DNA from: Adiantum capillus-veneris
Lineage: Eukaryota; Streptophyta; Polypodiopsida; Polypodiales; Pteridaceae
NCBI GenBank assembly: GCA_014529385.2
Contig: CM043965.1
Span: forward strand, 67,885,690 to 67,949,689
Length of the DNA stretch: 64,000 nucleotides
Direction of reading: 5' to 3'
Shown here: one piece after another, positions 32,561 to 43,218 of the stretch
Layout: each line of letters opens with the position of its first letter
How positions within the stretch are numbered: position 1 is the first letter of the stretch
The notes under the pieces: model-generated
What the model was told of the DNA's origin: nothing
Seen by the model: the letters and a program-made list of their open reading frames with translations, nothing else
Databases searched by the model: none
Translations under genes and position numbers: made by a program

Positions 32561-33550
32561 TGTAATTCCGAGTTCCTATGCTCTCTGTATTCGCCACAAA
32601 CCAACCAAGGCTCACTCTTTAAGGAAAAAGTGATTCTGTCTCGGTGATGAAACCATGAAACCGGCCCGTAGGGCGGTAGACTTTAGCTTTCACCTGAATC
32701 TTTACTCTTTTTAACTTTATGACACAAAGGAACTTCACGAATAAGCATGTGACTAGAATTCAACACTTCAAAACAAAACATGGCTTGGTAGCTAGAGCGC
32801 TCCCAAGCAGACACAGCGACACCCTGTAGGCCCCAAAGACTGGCGCCCCTTTCAGTGTTTCTTTAGTCTTATTGCAAATAGACGATCCGAACACTTTCAC
32901 CTAAATCTCACCAAGCTGTCCATGGCTGTAATTGCAGGTTTTTGACCCAATTTCACCAGCATATCGACGCAAAAACCCCTGTAGGTCAAAAGTACACGTC
33001 AAGGACACTTTCCCTTGCAATTTGGAAGCCTTCCAGTGAGCTGCAGGTCAATTTCAGCGTGCTGTAAATCCCTGTTTTGTCACTGTCAGGTGCCCAAAGC
33101 CTTGTTTAAGCGTCCCGAGGCTTTCCCGAGGCTCTCCTGACGATGTGATGCAATTTAGGTGCAAAACCCTAAACCTGCAAAAAAACACAATAGGCTATAA
33201 GTTTCTGTTTTGGATTGTTTTGGGCAGAGCGAGCACGTCTACGCGTGTCTCAGGTGCTCCCACACGCAATGCACCAGTTCCCCTTTGAAGCGGACAAGTT
33301 TTCACGCGAGAAAACTCTCCGTTTCTTCAATCCTTCACGATGGAACTGTGCATACCTGTGGGGGATTAGCAATTAGCTAATCCGGTTCCTGTACAGATGG
33401 CTCTTGCCTTGGCAAACGCGCATAAAACCCCATATTTGTACATGGTCATCTGAGAAGCCCAACTAGTGGGACATTATTATATGTGCAAAGGGGGGGGAGA
33501 GATGCACGAGAGCAAACCATCGCGATACATGAGACAAGGTAGAAGGCAAG
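32561..33550 (-). mobile_element. Probable leader and 5' LTR of the minus-strand gypsy
   Basis: No coding. It lies upstream of gag on the minus strand and carries GGCCCCAAAGACTGGCGCCC at 32839, the same 20-mer-like motif found in the G1 LTRs. A TGGTTTCATCACC stretch on the minus strand near 32650 could be a decayed primer site. Ends were not resolved. Confidence 0.4.
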
Positions 33551-34905
33551 TGTAACAAACTTGGACACTCCAAGTCTAGATTCTGTCGCAACACAACGAA
33601 GATCCCTTAAAACAATTCACAAATTGAGAGAGAGGGAGTCGACACGCGTAGTTCCGTGCTAAGAGAGATTGGCCCCAACGATTGGCACCCCTTTCTGTAT
33701 TTCGTCATCAGTTTGTGACATACCCCTCTCTTGAAAGAATTGTAATCACCCTCGATTATGCCTGCAAAACAAACAAAGGCCATAAACTGTCTCAGTAGAC
33801 ACTGACTCTAAGTACTGACGCACTAGACCCGACACATCTAGCACTTGTACAAAGACGACAGTCACATCATAGGACATCACACAACATCACAGGACATCAC
33901 ATAACAAATCACAGAAAAATTCATTCCAAATCTTAGACTATGACTACCAACAACGTATTTAGTCACCGCATCTAGATCCATCCCGGACCTCAGTGATGCC
34001 GGAATAACTAATCCTTATTGCGATCATGTCTATAGAGATTTATGAGACCGAAATGCTGCAATCTTCGTCTTTCAATTCCTGCACTTAAACAAGTCAAATG
34101 AGAGAGTACAAATCAATCATACTCAATTTCGGGAATTCCGTTTCATAAAGTCATACAACAAAATACTGTCAACCCATCAATATCCCTGAAACCCAAAGAG
34201 GACATCAGTAACCTTATTCAATCGAGGTAATCTGTTGACAAAGGAGCGGAGTGACTCCCCTCTTGTGCAAACCCGCTGTACCAAATTCAACCTTGCTGAG
34301 TTTGGGGTTGTATCGGAGTAGACTATGCTAAACCGAATGCTTCAAGGTAAGGTTGCAGAAGAGGTCGATTTATTCTTTTCGGAATCCATAGGTGTCACGA
34401 GAAAAAGGCTCGTATTCTCGGGTAGAAGAGAAATTGGTCGTGCTCTGATACCACTGTAACAAACTTGGACACCCTAAGTCTAGATTCTGTCGCGACACAA
34501 CGGAGATCCCTTAAAACAATTCACAAATTTAGCGAGAGAGTCGACAAGGCCCGGCGTAGTTCCGTGCCAAGAGAGATTGGCCCCAAAGACTGGCGTCCCT
34601 CTCGGTATTTCTTTTATATTAATCTGTGAGCAAAGTACAACTTCCTGTAGGTGCTCTCTCTTAGACTCTACGTCCAGATGCTCTGAGAAATGAGCCCCCT
34701 TGGGTCACTTATAGAGATTACAAAGGATGCTAAAAGCAGAGCCCCAAAAGTCTGAAATTTAAAAGCAATTCAATCCCAAAAGCAATTGATCTTCCAAAAG
34801 CTGAAAAAGCACCAGCGCCAATTGCGAAGATCCGTACAGCCAGGCCACATCAGCAGCCAACGTAAAACGCAGAAGTCATTACAAAGCAAGTATTACAAGA
34901 GGTGG
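33551..34905 (-). mobile_element. Internally deleted gypsy G1 derivative (LTR-leader-3'UTR-LTR)
   Basis: Minus strand: 5' LTR 34905-34455 (head cut off), primer site 34453-34442, leader with the gag start ATG at 34389 (MDSEKNKSTSSA), then at once the end of the pol frame (matching EAFGLA stop at 37540-37553), the 3' untranslated region, and a 3' LTR 33980-33551. All coding from gag residue 12 to the chromodomain end is deleted. The 3' LTR also has an internal deletion of about 350 bp relative to the copy at 37899. Confidence 0.75.
34442..34453 (-). other. Primer binding site, tRNA-iMet type
   Basis: TGGTATCAGAGC on the minus strand, two bases after the LTR end at 34455. Confidence 0.9.
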
Positions 34906-34927
34906 TTCAACACAGATCATCCGGCTT

Positions 34928-35962
34928 TTGGACACGAACAACACATCCAAAAAGCACGATAAAAAGCATAAGAAAGGAACTGACTTCCCGGGTTATTTGA
35001 GTCGTCAATCTTCTTTTTCATCGGCGAGAAAGCAGAAGAAGCGTGTACGATTTGAAGGACTACCCAGTTCTTCTTCTTCTTCTTCTGACAGTTCTTCTAG
35101 CTCTTCTGACTCGAGCGAAGAAGACAAAAAAGGCAAAAAGAAAAGTTGTGGAAAGGGCAAGAAAAAGGCGAAGAAGCCTAAATTTCGCCCATTTTTTGAC
35201 AGTTCTACAAAGGACTCATCCTCAGAAAGTTCGGACTCCGACGATCACATGTTTTATGCAAAGAAGAAACATTTTTATAAAGCCAACCAATATGACTTCC
35301 TCGAAGATAAAAGCAAGAAAGTAAGAGAATTCAAAGAAGGTGGACAGTCTCTTTTTCTGGATTTCGAGATGCTCCAAGGGCTTCGGCCTTCATACAGCAA
35401 TTTGACATAGCTTTCTATGGAGGGCATTACTCAGAGCACTCCAAGATTCGGAGGGCTATATCTTTCTTCAAGGGAAATGCTTGAAAATGGTGGTCCACGC
35501 TTCTACTGAGAAAGGTAGCTCCGGTTAATATGGTTGAAATTCAAAAGGCTTTTTATTTCTTCTTGGCTGACTCGAGAGTACGAACGAGATATACGAACTG
35601 CTTGGAATCATCTTCGGATGACCAAGGGAGATTCTCTGGACGCTTATTGCGAGAGATTTTGGAGCTCTTTTCTACCAACCTCTTCATTTAAGAAGGTCTC
35701 GTTTAAAGAACAGATTGAGTGGTTTTGCCGTGGACTTCCTACAAAGATCCGAGACTACTGGTTAGAACAAAAATCAAACTCTATTCAAAAATTGATGGGT
35801 CATGCAAAACGGGGTTTTGCCATACATTCGGGCAATTTGACTTACCCTACTGATGAGATCTTGACTCAAAGAACCCAAAAGACTTCTAATAATGAAAGTA
35901 GAAAGAGAAAGAGTTCGCAAGAAAAGAAAGACAAGGATTCACAACCCCGGTTCACTCTTTGA
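34928..35962 (+). pseudogene. Gypsy G1 gag
   Basis: The open frame starts inside the protein (no ATG; TTG GAC ACG). The N-terminal part is Lys- and Ser-rich (runs of Ser-Asp, KKGKKK), then FKEGGQSLFLDFEML. A frameshift near 35410-35530 leads to the gag core (FISSWLTREYERDIRTAWNHL, LDAYCERFW, WFCRGLPTKIRDYW). TGA at 35960, then the same frame gives a CCHC knuckle at 35993-36034. Its 5' LTR is missing; instead a minus-strand LTR abuts it head to head. Confidence 0.82.
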
Positions 35963-36944
35963 GAGAGGGCCAACTACATCAAAGAGGGAAAGTGTTTCGG
36001 ATGCGGGGAACATGGGCACCTCTCCGTGAAGTGCCCTAAAAAGGCACAGCAAGAACAGAATGAAGACAGGCCAGAGAGTTTGAGAGCAGCTGAGGAACAT
36101 GGCAGAAACGGCAAGATAAAAGCAGGACTGGTTCCAGATTGCATGGGTACTGACCCAAGCACGATTGATGAAAGTACAAAACTTTGCCGAGCTTGGGGCA
36201 AAGTGAAAGATCAAGAATCCCTGATTTTCTTTGATGGAGGAGCCAAGGCCAACTTCATTTCACCTGAATTGGCAGCGCGGCTCGAGATTGCACCCGACCG
36301 GATGGGACCACAAGAAGAGGCAGTTCTAGCGGCACTCTGACGGGACGTAGCCATTACACCTATCATTGGCAAACTTCGGTTACATTGTCAGGGGTATTTG
36401 AGGCACGAGGACTTCTACATAATGCCCTTGGAAGGTTGTGATGTCCTCCTTGGAGTTCCTTGGTACCATAAGAACAACGCCGTGGTCGATTATCAGGCGA
36501 AGAAAGCGACATTGACAAATGAAAAGACAGACTTCTAATAATGAAAGTAGAAAGAGAGAGTTCCCAAGAAAAGAAAGACAAGGATTTACGACCCCGGCTC
36601 ACTCTTTGAGAGAGGGCCAACTACATCAAATAGGGGAAGTGTTTCGGATGCGGGGAACATGGGCACGTCTCCGCGAAGTGCCCTAAAAAGGCACAACAAG
36701 AACAGAATGAAGACAGGCCAGAGAGTTCGAGAGCAGCTGAGAAACGTGGCAAAAAAGGCAAGATGAAAGAAGGATTGGTTCCAAATTGCATGGGTACTAA
36801 CCCAAGCACGATTGATGAAAGTACAGAACTTTGTCGAGCTTGGGGCAAAGTGAAAGATCAAGAAGCCCTGATTTTCTTTGATGGAGGAGCCAAGGCCAAC
36901 TTCATTTCACCTGAATTGGCGGCGCGGCTCGAGATTACACAACG
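35879..36944 (+). repeat. About 415-bp direct duplication, 651 bp apart, spanning zinc knuckle and protease
   Basis: 35879-36295 is repeated at 36530-36944, including the in-frame TGA before the zinc knuckle (C-x2-C-x4-H-x4-C) and the protease site FFDGGAKANFISPELA. The second copy jumps, at about 36945, to integrase C-terminal sequence, so RT, RNase H and most of integrase are deleted. Confidence 0.88.
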
Positions 36945-36964
36945 TTCCACCCTTCCTAAGCACA

Positions 36965-37553
36965 AAAGATAAGATTTTTGAAGCCGACCAATACACGAGG
37001 GACTTGGACACTGCTTTTGCCAAGGTCCGGGAGACTTTAGCGATATCTAAGGAAAGACACAATTTGGCAACAAATCAACACCGTCGCGATTTGAAATTAA
37101 AGGAAGACGATTGGGTGCTCTTACGTTTGAGAAGGCACGCCTGAGAAAGAAAAAGGGAAAGGAGCAGCTTTTTCCAAAGCTTATCATGAGATACTATGGA
37201 CCTTTGCAAAAAAAAGAAAAGATAAATGATGTCTCCTATAGAGTGAAGTTGCCCGATACTTGGAGAATTTTCACAATGCTTTTCATGTGAATCCCTTGAA
37301 GCCTTTTAAAGGCGTTGTGCCCGATGATGGAGAGCCAGATGAGCAACCCGAAGAGGAGGAAAGTGAGGAGATACTCGTTCCGGAACAGATACTAGCACAT
37401 AAAGATAGAAAGATTAAAGGAAAATTGATTGGGCGGTTCTTGGTTAAATTCAAGAGCTATCCTGCATTGGATGCAAAGTGGATGGAGGAGGAGGACCTAG
37501 CAGATACTCCTCAGATTGTGGAACTTTACCTTGAAGCATTCGGTTTAGCATAG
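36965..37553 (+). pseudogene. Gypsy G1 integrase C-terminus and chromodomain
   Basis: Reads DLDTAFAKVRETLAISKERH and QHRRDLKLKEDDWVLL, then, after shifts at about 37144 and 37250, HNAFHVNPLKPFKG and the chromodomain core GRFLVKFKSYPALDAKWMEEEDL (37433-37500), ending EAFGLA stop. The aromatic and acidic chromodomain positions are kept. This identifies G1 as a chromovirus. Confidence 0.87.
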
Positions 37554-37898
37554 TCTACTCCGATGGAACCCCAATTTCAGCATGGGTGAATCTAGTACAG
37601 TGGGCATGCACAAGACAGGAGTCACTCCGCTCCTTTGTCAACAGATTACCCCGATTTTTGATATAGAGTCACTGATGTCCCTTTGGGTTTCAGTGATACT
37701 GTTGGGCTGACAGTATTCTGCTGTATGACTTTATGAACAGGAATTCCCAAAAATGCATATGATATTGATTGATTTGTACTTGACTTGTTTGAGTGCAGGA
37801 AGTGATAGACAAAATAATTGCAGCATTTCGGTCTCATAAATCTCTATAGACATGATTGCAATATGGATTAGTTAATCGGGCATCTGTGAGGTCCCGAC

Positions 37899-38712
37899 TG
37901 GATCTAGATGCGATTGCTAAATACGTTGCCGATTAATCATGGTCTGAAATTTGGAATGATTTTGAATGTGATTTGTCATGTGATGTCCTGTGATGTGAAG
38001 TGATGTCCTATGATGTCTGGTGATGTGACTGTCGATTGGTACATGTCCTAGATGTGTTGTGCCTAGTGCGTCGATACTAACAGTCAATGTCTGCTAAGAC
38101 AGTTTATGGCCTCTGTCTATTTTGCAGGCGTAATCGAGGAGGGCGATTACAATGCTTTCAAGAGGGGGGTATGTCACAAGTGGGTGACGTGGCTAACCCC
38201 GGACACACCCGAAAAGGGCTGACACGTGGACAGTATGGCACCCCCACAATATACGCTGACAAGCTGACGTAGCCTACCGTACAGAATTCCGGATTTTGCG
38301 GCACTACGTAAATCTGTACGTAGTGCCAATACGTACAGATTTTGCTGAATTTACGCTAGTTGATTATAGCAGCTTTTTGGGCCCAGTTGCTTTTGAATAT
38401 TAAAAGCTTTTGAGTTACTCCTTTTGGGGCTCTGCTCTAGGGCATCCCTTGTACTTATAAATTAGTGGGCAGACACTTCTCAGAGCATCTGGACGTGGAG
38501 TCTGAGAGTGAGCACCTACCCATTCTTGTACTTTGAACACAGATTAATACAAAAAGAAATACCGAAAGGGGCGCCGGTCTTTGGGGCCAATACCTCTTGG
38601 CACGGAACTACGCCGGGCCGTGTCGACCTAATCGTGAATTGTGAACTTTTTTGAAGTGAATCTCTACTGTTTCGCGGTAGAATCTTGACTTGGGGTGTCC
38701 AAGTTTGTTACA
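37899..38712 (+). mobile_element. Gypsy G1 3' LTR, copy 2
   Basis: 814 bp from TGGATCTAGATGCG to GTTTGTTACA, after a roughly 345-bp 3' untranslated stretch. It contains near-tandem GTGATGTCC/TGTGATGTC units at 37980-38030 and the motif GGGGCGCCGGTCTTTGGGGC at 38567. Confidence 0.85.
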
Positions 38713-39506
38713 TGCCCTTCCCGAGTGCGGTTGAAACTCTCGGTCATCGGCCATTTCACACTCGCCACACAATGTCCGGCCATTTGTGACTACAAAAAGA
38801 GGGTCCCAAAAATCAAATAAAAATCAAGAGAAAGACACCGACAACTAAGGTTAGTGGTTGCCACAGCCTCGTGACAGTCCGACTCTCACCAAGACTTTGC
38901 ATCCAGATGCCCTCTAAAGAGTGTCCCTAGGGCACTAATAAACTTACAAGGGATGCCAAAAGCAAAGCTCCAAAAGCATCTAATCAAAGCATTGAAGTCC
39001 AAAAGAAATTACTCTCAAAAGCTAGCACCAAGGCTTGCCAAAATCTACCAGCGCAATTTGCAAAAATCCAAATAGGCTGCCACGTGGCCTGTCAGCGCAA
39101 AAAGCAAAAATCCCGTACAGTTGTTGCCACGTCATCAGTCGTCACAAATTGCTAGGGGATCCGTAGAGTGGCTGCCACATCATTAGTGCTATGCAATCCT
39201 TTTTTTAAGGCCCTTGGGATATTTTTGGCCACTCGAAGAGGGAACATGTAAGTTGGTAAACCATTTTCATTCCTCTTCTAGGTTTTAGGCCCCTCGGCCA
39301 GTTCCTGCAAAACTCAATCAAGTTAGTCCCAAACCCGAAGGTCACTCAGATGTCCTAGTATCATGCAGATGATCACAGATGTAGACACCACATAGCGAGA
39401 ACTGTTTACAACGGAGGATTTTTACTTCGACCAAGAGATTGGCATGGGACCACGTTTCTAGGGAGAGTAAATCTATGTCTGACCAAACGAGCCCATGGAT
39501 CAAAGG
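38713..39506 (-). mobile_element. Decayed inverted G1-like LTR remnant
   Basis: On the plus strand, 38890-39000 (TCCAGATGCCCTCT, CTTACAAGGGATGCCAAAAGC, AAAGCTCCAAAAG) parallels 34670-34750 of the inverted LTR, so this is another minus-strand LTR copy with unclear ends. The rest, to 39506, shows nothing else. Confidence 0.5.
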
Positions 39507-40689
39507 TGTCACGTGACACATCCAACCCTATGTGTCCGTGGACAAGCTACAGCATGACCAGGGTTCAGTTCAGTTCAGTCAAGTCAAATTTGATCTGGCA
39601 CTTTTGTGAGTCTGTTCACAGACCGTGCATGTACAGACACTTAGAATAGATACATATCCTCTGGTTGCACATAGGATGATCATCAGATTTCCATCATAAC
39701 CCATCAAGAGCATTTTTACAGTGCATAGACCTATTTTCCCTATTTTTGACATTTTTATTTTTAAGCGACTTTTGTTGGGAACTAGGTAGGACAATTTTGC
39801 TAATAAAATATATAATGAAACCAGAGCTAGCACTTTCTAGCAGAAGAGGCAGCAGGAGCATTGCTCAACAGGCAACTTCTCAAGCAAGACCAACCAAAGA
39901 CCTGGCGTTTTCTCTCATGAGCCGATCCAGCGTTTTCAGCACTTAAATCTAGCGTTTTTCAGCCCATGACCTTGGCGATCTTCAACAAGCCTCATATGGC
40001 GCTTTTGCACCCTCTACACCAACGTTTCGACTCAGTCAGGCCAGCGTTTTCATCCCTGCTATTGCAGCAAACTCAGCCTATGATCAGCGTTTTTGTAGCA
40101 GCATGAATCAGCGTTTTGTAGCAGCATGCACCAGCGATTTTGCAGCAGCAATTTCAGCATGAGCCAGCGTTTTTCTCAGCAGTAAAGTCAGCGTTTTCTT
40201 CAGCAGTAAACCAGCGATTAAAGGAGCAGCAGATCCAGCGTTTGTAGACGGCAAGGACAGTGTGTTTGCAATAGCAAATCAGCCCCATCATCGTCGACAG
40301 TAGCAGATTCACCAAGCATTCCAAAGCCTTCAGTTTTCAGCCCTAGTCTCGTCATCGTCAGCACCACCGTCGGCCTCGACATAGCATCACTTAGATTTGC
40401 ATCACCATCTTGTACCAGATCGTGCAATCAATAGTAGACCACTCTCGCCATCGAGAGTGGGGCCCTTGGGGGAGGGTTTGACAACTTCCAGGTGTCGTAT
40501 TCTCTTCTCTCTTTATCTCTCAATCTCAGCACCTTCACGCACAATGTCTATTCCCTTCGTTTGTGATCACTTGCACTCTCTCATTAAAGAACGGAAGGCT
40601 CTCCCTTCCCTAAGTAGAAAGGAACCTTGAGCACAGTTCGGAGCACTCATCTTGAGCAAAGTTCAACATTCATTTCCCTACACCTTACA
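39507..40689 (+). mobile_element. Tandem-array LTR 1
   Basis: 1,183 bp from TGTCACGTGACA to CACCTTACA. The first 12 bases are a perfect palindrome with a CACGTG core. About ten CAGCGTTTT-type motifs lie at 39905-40250. It is followed by a primer site. Confidence 0.9.
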
Positions 40690-40690
40690 T

Positions 40691-40702
40691 TGGTATCAGA
40701 GC
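40691..40702 (+). other. Primer binding site, array unit 1
   Basis: TGGTATCAGAGC immediately after LTR 1. Matching sites occur at 45455 (nested element), 48757 (TGGTATCAGAAC, mutated) and 51906. Confidence 0.92.
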
Positions 40703-41195
40703 TTTGGTAGTGTTCTGTATCACTCAAGGAAAGAACCACAAGAACCACAAGAACTTTTTTTTTTGCTTGTTGCCATCGCACGTAACCCAAGTCCTCTTGG
40801 GCATGTCAATTCCTAATCGTGTTTTTGAAGAGTGACTGGAAACCCAAGAAAGAAGGGCTTGTCCGGCCTCCCCTTGTGCCTTTTTTCACTCATTGAGAGC
40901 GGACCGTGCACTTAGCGGCCGGCCAAGCAACATGAGGTGGGAAAAAGCAACCTTGGTGTGAGCGCAAGGCCGCCAACGGGTGCGCCCACGGGAAAGAGTA
41001 GAACTCGGGTGAAGAGAAGATGCTTCTCTAACACAGATTGCAAGCTAAAGAAGAACCTCAAGACCCTCAAGAACCGCAAGACCCTCAAGACTCAAGAACC
41101 ACAAGAACCCAAGTTCCTCATGAACTTAAGAACCCAAGACCACAAGAACCCACTAGAACCCACGAATTCAGTGGATTGTCATCACTCGAAGCGGA

Positions 41196-41554
41196 ATGGA
41201 TACTTCGCTTGGAGGTGGTGAGCATGGGAGTAGCCAAGAAGAGCTTTCCTCACCAGGAGGTTTTTCCGACCCTTCCCCATCTACGCCAAGGATTGTACTA
41301 ACTCCTATGGAGGAGTTGGAGCAGATGTTTATGGATAGCAAGTTAGAACGCGAAGCAAGGAAGTTAGAACACGAACCAAGAAAAGCAGATATAGAGCGTA
41401 AATACGAAGACAGAATGGCAGCCATAGCGCGTGAGCGCGAAGAAAGAGAAGCAAAATTTGATCGCGAGAACAAAGCAAGAATGCAAGAGATGTTGCGACT
41501 CTTTTCTCAAGTTCAGACACAGATGCAAGAGATTCGGGAAAAGGAGACTCTCTC
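41196..41554 (+). pseudogene. Array-family protein, coiled-coil N-terminus (unit 1)
   Basis: Begins MDTSLGGGEHGSSQEE. After a Pro/Ser-rich stretch it has LTPMEELEQMFMDSKLERE and a long charged helix to about residue 115 (EREARKLEHE, IERKYEDRMAAIARERE, ARMQEMLRLFSQVQTQMQEI), predicting a coiled coil. The same protein is present in the other units. The LTR insertion at 41555 interrupts it. Position directly after the leader fits a Gag-like role, but no Gag domain is recognised. Confidence 0.6.
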
Positions 41555-42188
41555 TGTATCATGGATGCTTGAGAGTCAGTCCGCTGCATGCATCATCACC
41601 TGTGTCATCGCCTACATCATCACTAGAAGGCTCTAGAAGAATCTAGAAGGATCTAGAAGATTCTAGAAGGTTCTAAAAATATACAGGAGATTCTAGAAGT
41701 TTCTAGAAGCTTGGAGAAGATTCCGGAAGAATCTAGAAGTTTTTGGAAAGCTCTAGAAAGTTGAAGAAGGATCTAGAAGGTTCTAGAAGAACTAGAAGGA
41801 TCAAGAAGCTTGGAGAAGATTCCGGAAAAATCTAGAAGTTTTTGGAAAGCTCTAGAAGATTCTAACCTCCTCAAGAAGAACCTAGAAAGTTCTAACCTCC
41901 TCAAGCACTAGTATAAATAGGGGTCTTGGGCCACAAGCCCTCAGTCTTGCCAACACCAGTTGTGAGGCTCCTATGAGGAAATCCCTCTTCTAGTTCTTAT
42001 GTTCAAGTCTTGTCCTTGCAATCAAGCCTTGTCTTGTACTCAAGTCATGTAATCCAAGTCTTGTATCTAGATCTCTTAATAAAGTATTAAGTCTTATAAT
42101 CAATATTAAGCTTATCATCAAGTCCAAGTTCTTGTACATTGTGAACGCCTCCTCTTGCTCTCTTCTAGCTCTATACGCGCTCATAACA
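41555..42188 (+). mobile_element. Solo LTR rich in heat-shock elements
   Basis: 634-bp insertion, TGTATCATGG to CATAACA, absent from units 2, 3 and the nested element at the same place. Flanks CTCTC (41550-41554) and CTCTG (42189-42193) look like a target duplication with one change. Upstream part (41624-41905) is an array of TCTAGAAG units; a TATA box lies at 41912 (TATAAATAG) and AATAAA at 42078. No relation to other LTRs in the window. Confidence 0.8.
41624..41905 (+). promoter_or_regulatory. Heat-shock-element array upstream of TATA box
   Basis: Alternating nTTCnnGAAn units. Perfect runs: 41661-41673 (TTC-GAA-TTC), 41691-41708 (TTC-GAA-TTC-GAA), 41776-41788 (GAA-TTC-GAA), with many 3-of-4 matches such as 41721-41738. 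Such runs are the known binding sites of trimeric heat-shock factor. They lie 200-250 bp or less upstream of TATAAATAG at 41912. Confidence 0.8.
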
Positions 42189-42193
42189 CTCTG

Positions 42194-43218
42194 TCTCTTC
42201 TTCTCCAAAGCATGACACACAAGATTTGCATGATGATAAGCATGATGAATTGAATGATAATGATACGCATGATGATTTGAATGACAATGATAAGCACGAT
42301 GATTTGCATGATGATCACGATGTGATTTCTCACAAGCATGATGATTTGTATGATCAAGACGTGATTGTTCACAAGGATGATGGTTTAGTTGATGCTTTTT
42401 CTAGCGAAGCTAACCTCGTTGCAGATTCGATCAATCACGAAGAATCAATCTTGGCTTTCGAGTCGAGGTCCACAACAGCCCCCCAGGCAGGTTTGATCAA
42501 ACACGACGAACCGATCTTGGCGCTCGAGCCTAGGTCCAAAGAACCCTTATAGGAAGTATTATGTGTACAAATGATTAGTCAGCACGCATTGTTCGAGTGT
42601 TTTATTCGTGATCGTTTCCTGTATTTTAGTCAGCATCTTTATGTAATCCCTTTTCCTAAGCATGACATATTGTACATTGAGCACGATTCACTCATGGATA
42701 AGCACAAATGTATGCGGATTTCTCATGAAACGATGAAATGTTTGCATTCTAGGAAGTCACATTCAATTTCTCTTCGTTGGCAGAACACAGTCGTAGAAAG
42801 AGCACAAGAAGAATTGAGCATCAAGCATCGGCATGTCCATTGTGATTTGCCACAATTGATTGATTTAGATCAAAAAGACGAGTTTGGATTCCATGTTTTG
42901 CATGTGTTTGATGAACGGTTTGGCACTCCGTCTCTTGTTTCATCTACATTGCATGCACAATCTTTTAGAAAGATTATATTTTTTCCATTCACTTTACATG
43001 GAATGGGTATATTCATGTTTTTGTGTTGGAAGCGGTTTCAGGAATTTTCAGCCATGGAGATTCTTGAAGAAGGAAGCAGCATGACTCTCGACGAAGTTGA
43101 AGCATTGAAGGAGCCACCGCAGACTTTGTCGCTTTCGGCGCGGCCCAAAGAAGCAAGCGTTGTAGACCTTTATGAAGTTCAAGTATCGCATGACCCACGC
43201 ATCAGAGTGGGCCGATGA
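42194..43218 (+). pseudogene. Array-family protein, middle and C-terminus (unit 1)
   Basis: Asp/His repeat (DDKHDELNDND, KHDDLHDD), then SEANLVADSINHEESILAFE, a TAG at 42550, then a well conserved but unrecognised segment (LFECFIRDRFLYFSQHLYVIPFPKHDIL, CDLPQLIDLDQKDEFGFHVLHVFDERFGTPSL). A frameshift near 43125 leads into QALQTFMKFKY and EWADEES-like sequence (clearer in units 2 and nested), which resembles a chromodomain core. Confidence 0.6.

Noticed and set aside
36245-36300. Active gypsy protease
   Set aside because: The active site reads DGGA and the frame is isolated by stops and by deletion of RT; the gene cannot act.
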